Origin: Pedobacter sp.
GTDB taxonomy: Bacteria > Bacteroidota > Bacteroidia > Sphingobacteriales > Sphingobacteriaceae
DNA length: 5,707 bases
NCBI GenBank assembly: GCA_004295885.1
Contig: SEDG01000292.1
Location: 1 to 5,707, forward strand
Direction: 5' to 3'
Shown piece after piece: positions 1 through 5,707 of the stretch; positions within the stretch are counted from its first letter, which is position 1; the number at the start of each line of letters is the position of its first letter. The position numbers and the translations under genes are program-made. The notes under the pieces are model-generated. The model did no database searches, was not told where the DNA came from, and saw nothing but the letters and a program-made list of their open reading frames with translations.

Positions 1-2
1 TT

Positions 3-1172
3 ACCCAGATCAAACACATGGCTGTTAATGGCAAGGCAACAGCTACTAATTATTATAAAGCTGCAGGTTGGGCAGCACATCACAATTCTGATATTTGGGC
101 ACAAACCAATCCTGTAGGAGAGGGTACAGGCGACCCAAAATGGGCTAACTGGTCGTTGGGTAGCCCATGGTTATCGCAGCATTTATACGAACATTATTTA
201 TATACTGGTGATAAAAAATACCTTAAAGAAACAGCTTATCCCTTAATGAAAGGTGCTGCAGAATTCTGTATAGACTGGTTGGTAGAAAAAGATGGTTATT
301 TGGTAACAGCACCATCCACCTCTCCAGAAAACAGTTATATTTTACCTAATGGCAATAAAGAAGTAGTGACTATCGCTTCAACAATGGATATGTCTATCAT
401 CAGAGATGTATTCAGAAATGTAATGGAAGCTGCAGCAATCTTAGGAATTGATAAGGATTTTTCAGCTCTGCTAAAAGCAAAATATGCAAAACTACAACCA
501 CTAAAAATTGGTAAAAAAGGAAACTTGCAAGAATGGTATGGCGATTTTGAAGATGAAGACCCAAAACATCGTCACATTTCACACTTATTTGGTTTACATC
601 CAGGTCGCGAAATTTCTCCTTTAATAGATACGCTTTACTCAAATGCTGCCAAACAAACTTTAATAATCAGAGGCGATGAAGGAACAGGATGGAGTAAAGC
701 TTGGAAAATTAATTTTTGGGCGAGAATGCTTGATGGAGATCATTCTTATAAAATGTATCAAGAACTCTTAAAAAACTCTACGCTTAATAATTTGTTTGAT
801 ACACATCCACCTTTTCAAATAGATGGCAATTTTGGGGCAACGGCAGGGGTTGCAGAAATGCTATTACAAAGTCATTTAGGTAAAGTTCAATTGTTGCCAG
901 CACTATCAAAATCTTGGGCAAACGGGTCGGTTAAAGGATTAGTTGCTCGTGGTAGTTTTGTAATTGATATGTTTTGGGAAAATGGAAAATTAACCAAGGC
1001 AAAGATTGTAGCAAAAAATGGTGGAGACTTAAACCTTTTAACAGATGTACCTCTCAAAATAGCCAATCAAAATGCGGCTTCTAAACCGATTAAAAATAGT
1101 TTAGGAGTTGCTTACCAAACCAACATCAGCACAAAAATGGGCGCTGTTTACGAAATATCAGTCTCACGATAA
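3..1172 (+). CDS. GH95 family alpha-L-fucosidase/alpha-L-galactosidase, C-terminal part (5' end outside window)
   Basis: This is an exo-acting glycoside hydrolase of family GH95, whose members release terminal alpha-L-fucose (classically alpha-1,2-linked) or alpha-L-galactose by an inverting mechanism. The open frame runs in from the window edge. The ATG at 18 is an internal Met, because the frame is already open at codon 3 and GH95 proteins are usually about 750-850 aa against some 389 codons here. Visible family motifs are HHNSDIW (78-98), TSPEN (318-332), HRHISHLFGLHPGR (567-608) and FQIDGNFG (813-836). By analogy with Bifidobacterium AfcA, the Glu of SPEN (327-329) is the likely general acid and the Asp of QIDGNFG (822-824) a catalytic-site Asp. 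The paired Asn that help activate water should lie upstream of the window. The part present covers most of the (alpha/alpha)6 barrel and the C-terminal beta domain. It ends in TAA, 13 nt before the next gene. Family assignment is firm; fucose versus galactose specificity cannot be read here. Confidence 0.93.
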   Translation, partial: TQIKHMAVNGKATATNYYKAAGWAAHHNSDIWAQTNPVGEGTGDPKWANWSLGSPWLSQHLYEHYLYTGDKKYLKETAYPLMKGAAEFCIDWLVEKDGYLVTAPSTSPENSYILPNGNKEVVTIASTMDMSIIRDVFRNVMEAAAILGIDKDFSALLKAKYAKLQPLKIGKKGNLQEWYGDFEDEDPKHRHISHLFGLHPGREISPLIDTLYSNAAKQTLIIRGDEGTGWSKAWKINFWARMLDGDHSYKMYQELLKNSTLNNLFDTHPPFQIDGNFGATAGVAEMLLQSHLGKVQLLPALSKSWANGSVKGLVARGSFVIDMFWENGKLTKAKIVAKNGGDLNLLTDVPLKIANQNAASKPIKNSLGVAYQTNISTKMGAVYEISVSR

Positions 1173-1185
1173 AAATCACCCTCAA

Positions 1186-3600
1186 ATGAAAATTTTAAAA
1201 GCCGTTACTTTCGTCTTTATATCATTTATCTCTGGTCAAGTTTTAGCGCAACAAAAAAGTGTGCCATCAGCAGATGACAAAAGCTCCTTTAAGCTGTTTT
1301 TTGAAAAAACGTATTTGCAAACGGATAGAAACTATTACAGCAGTGGGGAAGACGTTTGGTTTAGTGCCTTCTTGGTAAATGGAAAAAGTACAACGTTAAC
1401 CAACACGAGTAACAATTTATATGTAGAATTGATTGACCCAACAGCAAATTTAATTGAACGAAAATTAATAAGAATGGATGCTGGCTTGGGTAACGGAGAT
1501 TTCAAATTAAAAGACACGCTTCAATCTGGATGGTATAATATTAGGGCATATACCAATTGGATGCACAATTTCGGCGATGATTTTGTGTTTCAGAAAAAAA
1601 TTTATATTGCGAATACGGCAAATGATAAGAATGCTAAACTGGTAAAAAAGACCACAAAAAAAGTAGAAAACACAACAACTATTACCCCAAAAAAAACCAT
1701 TACATTTTTCCCAGAAGGAGGCTCTTTAATTGAGGGTTTAAGCTCAATCGTTGCCTTTAAAACCAATGATGAAATGGGTAATGGACTAAAAGCTAAGGGA
1801 AGTGTTATCTCCTCAAAAGGAGATACGGTAACAACTTTTCAAAGTACGGAAGCAGGAATGGGAATTTTCGCCTTCTCGCCTTTGGCTAATGAAAATTATA
1901 AGGTAGAATGGTTACATGACACCGAAAAACTGACCACGACCTTACCAGTTGCCTTAAAAAAAGGATTCGCTCTTCATGTAACAACTGATTCAGCAACAAT
2001 TAGGCTAGCCATCAGCACAAACGATGTTACATTTAATGAGTTGCAAAACAAACCAATCACCATTGCCATTAAACACGCCGGTGATAATGTTTACACAGGA
2101 ACAGTTGATTTAAGGAAGGCAACAGTATCTGTAACTATTCCGACAAAAGATTTGCCTGCCGGACTTGCTACTTTAACCTTGCTAGACAATTTAGGTAGGC
2201 CTCAATGTGAGCGTTTAATTTATATCCAATCAACTAATAAAATCAATCTTGCAATCAGTTCGGACAAACAAATATATAAGGCCAGAGAGAAAGTTGAACT
2301 TAAGATAAGGGCAACCAATGAAGATGGAAAACCTGTAAAAACAAATTTATCTCTTGGAGTAGTCGATGGTTTGATTCCGGTAGACGAGACTAATGTTGTA
2401 ACTTACTTAATGCTACAGTCTGAAATAAAAGGAGAGATAAAAAATGCAGACCAATATTTTGACCCTCAAAACGCAGGAAGATTTAAACAACTGGATTTAT
2501 TATTGCTAACACAAGGGTGGAGGGATTATTTGTGGAAAAAACTTGCTGATTCTACAATCAAAATAAGTTATATGCCAGAACCTGGAATAACTATTACTGG
2601 TTCAGTGAAGGAGAAATTAGGTAATAAGCCATTGCCAGAAATGAACATTACTTTATTTGCGCCTGATTTCAAAGGCGATAAAATTTATATCACAAAGACT
2701 GATGCCGCCGGACGTTATTATTTAGATGGCTTAAATTGGAATGGAAATAAAGCAATCAAACTTTCTTCTAGAAACAATAAAAACGAAAAAAAGGGGTGGT
2801 TACAAATTGATACTTTATTCAAACCGATAACAGTAAACATAAAGAACTTTAATCCGCTTGCAGTTTCAACTACTGTAAATGACGAAATTATCAAGAGATC
2901 ATCATACAATAAAAAATATAAATTAGGTGATTCTATCATGTTAGATGAGGTTAAGATTGTTGGAAACAAAAAACAAAGAGTTGAGTTGTTTGAAGAATCA
3001 TTATCCACCTTTGGCTATCCTGATGAAGTTTTTAATATCAGTGCTGCCGATTATGATTACAAAAGTTTAGAACATTTTTTGTTGACTAAAGCAAAAGGTG
3101 CAAGGTCGGCCCCAATGGATGATAGTGTCTCAACTGCTGGAATTGTTTTCCCAAGGGGGGGAAGGCCTAGAATGGTGGTAAATAATAGAGAAGATTTACA
3201 AAACAGGTTCGATTATTATGAGCTTACTATGAATCAAATTAATAAAGTTGTAATTAAACACCTGGTTAATGTAAGTGGAGACGATGTTTATGTAATCTAC
3301 CTTGACCTTAAACCAGAAGCGTTGTTAGGTCCAAATCTTGATATTTTAAACCTAAATCTTAATGGCTACTACACTGCTAAAACATTTTATTCCCCTAACT
3401 ATTCCATCGCAAGTTCAACTACTTTTAGAGATTTAAGAACTACCATTTTTTGGGCTCCGCTGTTAAAGACCAATGCAAATGGAGAAGTCAGCGTATCATT
3501 CTATAATTCTGATAATAAAGGAAAGGTAAACGTAAGAGCTGATGGAATTACAGAACAAGGTGCAGCGGTAGCGACTAAATCAACTTACAAAGTGCAATAA
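1186..3600 (+). CDS. Secreted MG2 (macroglobulin-like) protein with carboxypeptidase-regulatory-like and TonB-plug-like segments
   Basis: This protein of about 804 aa has a family usually annotated in Bacteroidota as MG2-domain, carboxypeptidase-regulatory-like or plug-domain protein; its function is not established. I chose ATG 1186 over the in-frame ATG at 1108 because it starts directly at a signal peptide (residues 1-21, cleavage VLA|Q) and avoids a 65-nt overlap with the GH95 gene. Landmarks: EKTYLQTDRNYYSSGEDVWF (residues 40-59), the usual first strand of these macroglobulin-like proteins; ITFFPEGG (172-179); an MG2-like stretch from about 360 to SLGVVDG (389-395); LLTQGWRDYLW (440-450); a carboxypeptidase-regulatory-like beta sandwich (about 468-520); LDEVKIVG (586-593), the linker often seen before a TonB plug; a plug-like region (about 626-695) with GGRPRMVVNN; and a C-terminal beta domain opening with FWAP (755-758). 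No outer-membrane beta barrel follows. It is probably periplasmic or on the outer membrane; the absence of Cys near the cleavage site argues against a lipoprotein. It lies 13 nt after GH95 and 1 nt before the sulfatase, so co-transcription is likely. Confidence 0.87.
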   Translation: MKILKAVTFVFISFISGQVLAQQKSVPSADDKSSFKLFFEKTYLQTDRNYYSSGEDVWFSAFLVNGKSTTLTNTSNNLYVELIDPTANLIERKLIRMDAGLGNGDFKLKDTLQSGWYNIRAYTNWMHNFGDDFVFQKKIYIANTANDKNAKLVKKTTKKVENTTTITPKKTITFFPEGGSLIEGLSSIVAFKTNDEMGNGLKAKGSVISSKGDTVTTFQSTEAGMGIFAFSPLANENYKVEWLHDTEKLTTTLPVALKKGFALHVTTDSATIRLAISTNDVTFNELQNKPITIAIKHAGDNVYTGTVDLRKATVSVTIPTKDLPAGLATLTLLDNLGRPQCERLIYIQSTNKINLAISSDKQIYKAREKVELKIRATNEDGKPVKTNLSLGVVDGLIPVDETNVVTYLMLQSEIKGEIKNADQYFDPQNAGRFKQLDLLLLTQGWRDYLWKKLADSTIKISYMPEPGITITGSVKEKLGNKPLPEMNITLFAPDFKGDKIYITKTDAAGRYYLDGLNWNGNKAIKLSSRNNKNEKKGWLQIDTLFKPITVNIKNFNPLAVSTTVNDEIIKRSSYNKKYKLGDSIMLDEVKIVGNKKQRVELFEESLSTFGYPDEVFNISAADYDYKSLEHFLLTKAKGARSAPMDDSVSTAGIVFPRGGRPRMVVNNREDLQNRFDYYELTMNQINKVVIKHLVNVSGDDVYVIYLDLKPEALLGPNLDILNLNLNGYYTAKTFYSPNYSIASSTTFRDLRTTIFWAPLLKTNANGEVSVSFYNSDNKGKVNVRADGITEQGAAVATKSTYKVQ

Positions 3601-3601
3601 T

Positions 3602-5087
3602 ATGAAGGGAAAATTCTTTAAAATATTGTCACTGTTGATTGCCTTTTTACCGCTAGCCTTAAATGCCCAAGTAAAAAAGAAACCTAACATCATTGTTATT
3701 CTGGCGGATGACATGGGTTATTCTGATATTGGCTGTTTTGGCTCAGAAACTAAAACCCCAAACCTTGATGAGATGGCCGCCAAAGGCTTACCAAGGCTAC
3801 TTGAATAAAAACTGCGTAACCATTGCCGAAGCTTTAAAACCATATGGTTACACTACTTTAATGGCAGGCAAATGGCACGTTGGTCAGGCACCAGAAAACT
3901 GGCCAGTTAAAAGAGGTTTCGATCACTACTTTGGTTTGATAGATGGGGCAGGCAGTTATTTTGGTCCATACCCTTATCGCCAAAAACAAAAATTAACCAT
4001 TGCCTTAGATGATAAAGAGTATACACCCGGAAAAGATTATTATTCTACCAATGCCTATACGGATTATGCCTTAAAATTTATTGATGCCAATAGCAAAACT
4101 AAGAAACCATTCTTTTTATACCTAGCTTATCAAGCACCTCATTGGCCTTTGCAAGCTTTGCCACAAGACATTGCCAAATACAAAGGAAAATACATGCAAG
4201 GTTGGGATGAACTGCGTGAAGCTCGCTTTAAAAGGATGCAAGACATGGGTATCATTGCCAAAAACATCAAACTTTCTCCAAGAGATAACAACCTGCCAGA
4301 ATGGAATTCATTATCTCAAGAAGAAAAACTGAAATGGGACGATAAAATGGCAGTTTATGCTGCCATGCTAGATTGTATGGATCAAAACATAGGTCGGATT
4401 AGGAAAAAGCTGAAAGACCTAGGCGAAGACAATAATACCGTAATTATGTTTCTTTCGGATAACGGCGCAAGTAATGAAACCATTAACCCGAATGGCTTTT
4501 TGCCTGATATTTTTCAGCGCAGCAAAAAGTTAGCAAGCGACCCAACTTCCTTTACGGCTTACGGTTTTGAAGGAGCCAATGTGAGCAATACACCATTTAG
4601 GTTATTCAAACATTGGGAATATGAAGGTGGGACCGCAACTCCATTTATCGCCTATGGCCCAAATTTGGTTAAGCCTGGCACAACTTCTCACCAACCAGCA
4701 CATATTATAGATATCATGACCACTTGTTTGAATCTTGCAGGTGCAAAATATCCAGCCATTTATAAAGAAAATAAGATTAAGCTAACGGCAGGGGTAAACC
4801 TTGTTCCGTTATTTAAAGGGCAAAAATGGATTGGTCATGATGCTTTGTTTTTCGAACATGAAGGCAATCGTGCAGTTAGACAAGGCGATTGGAAATTGGT
4901 ATCAAACTACCCAGATAACGAATGGCATTTGTTTAATATGGTGAATGATAGAACAGAGTTGAATGACTTGAGTAAATCTCAACCTAAAAAAGTTGAAGAA
5001 TTAATAAAGTTATATAACAATTGGGCAGAAAAATCTGATGTGATTTCTTTTGAAAAATTAGCTACTAAAAAAGGAGAAGGATATTGA
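3602..5087 (+). pseudogene. S1-family arylsulfatase, broken: internal deletion and frameshift remove the catalytic motif
   Basis: An intact version would be a periplasmic sulfatase hydrolysing sulfate esters on a glycan. The N-terminal piece (3602-3808, 68 codons) has a signal peptide (about residues 1-22, ending NAQ) and KPNIIVILADDMGYSDIG with the metal-binding Asp pair (D36, D37). It continues to MAAKGL and then hits TAA at 3806. The rest of the protein continues in another frame from about 3786 (AYQGYLNKNCVTIAEAL) to TGA at 5085. Retained active-site residues, matched from memory to Pseudomonas AtsA, are Lys and His of GKWHVG (3870, 3876), His of APHWP (4140), Asp-Asn of SDNGAS (4458, 4461) and Lys of FKHWEYEGG (4608). 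The stretch that should carry C/S-x-P-x-R, whose Cys or Ser becomes formylglycine, is absent. Roughly 35-45 codons are missing. The ATG at 3693 lies in the downstream frame but is not a real start, since residues before about 3786 in that frame are not sulfatase-like. It starts 1 nt after the upstream stop. An assembly or sequencing deletion is the main alternative. Confidence 0.9.
3785..3792 (+). other. Deletion junction inside the sulfatase, with shared GCTTA microhomology
   Basis: Reading from the left in the start-codon frame, GGC TTA encodes the Gly-Leu that ends MAAKGL. Reading to the right one base later, GCT TAC encodes the Ala-Tyr that opens AYQGYLN. Both readings give residues expected at these places in the family, so the five bases GCTTA (3786-3790) can belong to either flank. 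This is the pattern left when a segment between two short direct repeats is lost. The frame change means the lost length has remainder 2 when divided by 3. The ancestral sequence is not available, so the mechanism is inferred. Confidence 0.65.
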
Positions 5088-5102
5088 AGGAATGAGACTA
5101 TG

Positions 5103-5182
5103 CAGAATTTTTCTCCCTCTAATTTTGCAGATGACGGAGATTTATCTTTATTATCTGCGGAATCCCTGTAATCTTCGGGATT
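5103..5182 (-). repeat. Probable degenerate copy of a dispersed intergenic repeat (GATTAC/GCAGAT type)
   Basis: Read on the minus strand, this stretch contains GAAGATTACAGGGATTCCGC followed by AGAT, AT-rich sequence, CTCCGTCATCTGC and GAGGGAGAAAAATTC. From memory, this resembles a common intergenic repeat family in Bacteroidota and some other phyla, built from variations on GATTACnCnGATT, GCAGATTA and GTCATCTGC. Its chance translations (INLRHLQ-like) appear as spurious proteins in databases. Only one copy is in the window, so its repeat nature cannot be shown here. It lies just after the broken sulfatase and before the lyase. It may simply be a non-coding spacer. Confidence 0.45.
5122..5163 (+). 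other. Imperfect stem-loop between sulfatase and lyase genes
   Basis: Bases 5122-5134 can pair with 5151-5163 to give a 13-bp stem, three of the pairs being G-U in the plus-strand RNA. The core GCAGAT/ATCTGC is perfect, and the loop is 16 nt. No U-tract follows, so it is not a classic intrinsic terminator. It could slow transcription or protect the 3' end of the upstream transcript, or it may only reflect the repeat in which it sits. A second small hairpin, AATCCC/GGGATT (5161-5166 with 5177-5182), partly competes with it. The rest of the 174-nt gap shows no convincing gene. Confidence 0.4.
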
Positions 5183-5261
5183 AATTAGCGCCTAGCAGGA
5201 CTGTACAGGAAAGACAAACATTAAATTATTCGCATTTTACACCACACAAATACTAACCAAA

Positions 5262-5707
5262 TTGAAATTAAAATCCGCTCTAATTAAACTATCAATGCTA
5301 GTTGCCTTTCTGGTAGGTAGTAGCTTCAACTTGTTTGCGCAGCGACAAATGGAGAAATTGGACAGAGGACTTATCGCTATGCGACAAGGAGCTGACTCTG
5401 TATATGTTGGCTGGCGATTATTAGGCACAGAACCTGATGAGATTGCTTTTAATCTTTACCGTAAAACGGGAGAAAAACCAGCTGTTAAGCTGAACAATCA
5501 ACCGATTATCCAAAGCACAAACTTTATAGATACGAAGGTCGATTTCAGCTTTGCAAATACTTATTTTGTAAAAGCTGTAATTAAAGGGGTAGAACAATTC
5601 GCTAGTAAATCATATGTCTTGCCAGTTAATGTCCTATCAAAACAATACTTAGATATTCCATTAAAAACACCAATAGGCTATTCTCCAAATGATTTGTCGG
5701 TTGGCGA
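5262..5707 (+). CDS. PL11 family rhamnogalacturonan lyase, N-terminal part (3' end outside window)
   Basis: Family PL11 lyases (YesW/YesX type) cleave the rhamnose-galacturonic acid backbone of rhamnogalacturonan I by beta-elimination; full proteins are about 600 aa or more, so some 148 codons here are the first quarter. After a signal peptide come RQMEKLDRGLIAM (residues 28-40), VGWRLLGTEPDEIAFNLYR (about 49-67), the N-terminal beta domain, and YSPNDLSVGD (5679 to the edge). That last motif normally leads into the calcium-binding, propeller-like catalytic domain, which lies outside the window. No ATG opens the full signal peptide. TTG at 5262 gives a normal one: Lys-rich start, hydrophobic core, cleavage after FA|Q at residue 26. 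The ATG at 5295 would leave a leader with no basic N-terminus, so TTG is preferred. The frame is closed upstream by TAG at 5193. The leader shows no clear ribosome binding site. It follows the sulfatase by 174 nt on the same strand, so operon membership is possible but unproven. Family call is firm; the exact start less so. Confidence 0.9.
   Translation, partial: MKLKSALIKLSMLVAFLVGSSFNLFAQRQMEKLDRGLIAMRQGADSVYVGWRLLGTEPDEIAFNLYRKTGEKPAVKLNNQPIIQSTNFIDTKVDFSFANTYFVKAVIKGVEQFASKSYVLPVNVLSKQYLDIPLKTPIGYSPNDLSVG

Noticed and set aside
412..642. Minus-strand open frame of 76 codons inside the GH95 gene
   Set aside because: It lies wholly antisense to a well-conserved enzyme frame, with no recognisable domain; it is a chance frame.
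1108..1185. Upstream in-frame ATG that would extend the MG2 protein by 26 residues and overlap GH95
   Set aside because: The extension is not signal-peptide-like and overlaps the conserved frame of GH95 by 65 nt. ATG 1186 begins a standard signal peptide.
1335..1517. Minus-strand open frame of 60 codons inside the MG2 gene
   Set aside because: It is antisense to conserved coding sequence and has no recognisable features.
2718..3008. Minus-strand open frame of 96 codons inside the MG2 gene
   Set aside because: Its low-complexity, Ser/Leu/Phe-rich content is what AT-rich coding DNA gives when read antisense.
3693..3785. Start of the downstream sulfatase frame at ATG 3693
   Set aside because: The residues read in this frame before about 3786 are an out-of-frame reading of the ADDMGYSDIG region, and have no sulfatase similarity or signal peptide.
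5124..5150. Possible Bacteroidota promoter: TTTG at 5124-5127 and TATCTTTA at 5143-5150 (near TAnnTTTG)
   Set aside because: The spacing of 15 nt is shorter than the usual range of about 19 or more, the last base differs from consensus, and both boxes lie in the stem-loop/repeat sequence.
5100..5171. 23-residue plus-strand small ORF starting MQNFSPSNF
   Set aside because: It sits in the repeat-like hairpin region, has no ribosome binding site and resembles no known small protein; its open frame is easily due to chance.
5237..5428. Minus-strand open frame of 63 codons over the start of the lyase
   Set aside because: It overlaps the lyase signal peptide and conserved N-terminus, and has no recognisable product.

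Overview
The window looks like part of a carbohydrate-utilisation locus from a Bacteroidota bacterium, most likely a Sphingobacteriaceae (Pedobacter-like) relative. The evidence is AT-rich DNA, secreted proteins whose signal peptides end in A-Q, no clear Shine-Dalgarno sequences, tightly packed same-strand genes, and protein families typical of that phylum. The genus is an inference from protein style; there is no marker gene here.

Layout, all on the + strand: (1) 3-1172, the C-terminal half of a GH95 fucosidase/galactosidase, cut by the window's left edge. (2) 1186-3600, a secreted protein of about 804 aa combining macroglobulin-like (MG2) segments, a carboxypeptidase-regulatory-like segment and a TonB-plug-like segment. 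(3) 3602-5087, an S1-family sulfatase gene broken by an internal deletion plus frameshift at about 3785-3792, which has removed the catalytic C/S-x-P-x-R motif. (4) 5088-5261, a short intergenic region with a stem-loop that resembles a widespread dispersed intergenic repeat. (5) 5262-5707, the N-terminal part of a PL11 rhamnogalacturonan lyase, cut by the right edge and probably starting at TTG. The first three genes are separated by 13 and 1 nt and probably share a transcript. The lyase may be in the same operon or have its own promoter; no convincing promoter is visible.

The GH95 enzyme would remove terminal alpha-L-fucose or alpha-L-galactose. The PL11 lyase would cut the rhamnose-galacturonate backbone of rhamnogalacturonan I, and the sulfatase would once have removed sulfate esters. 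Together they suggest a decorated rhamnogalacturonan-type (pectic or algal) polysaccharide. The SusC/SusD pair and regulators expected of a full polysaccharide utilisation locus are not in this window.

The most notable points are the sulfatase lesion, which removes the catalytic site while the other recognisable active-site residues stay intact, and the MG2/plug-like protein sitting among the degradative enzymes. I see no CRISPR array, tRNA, rRNA, insertion sequence or clearly new defence system.
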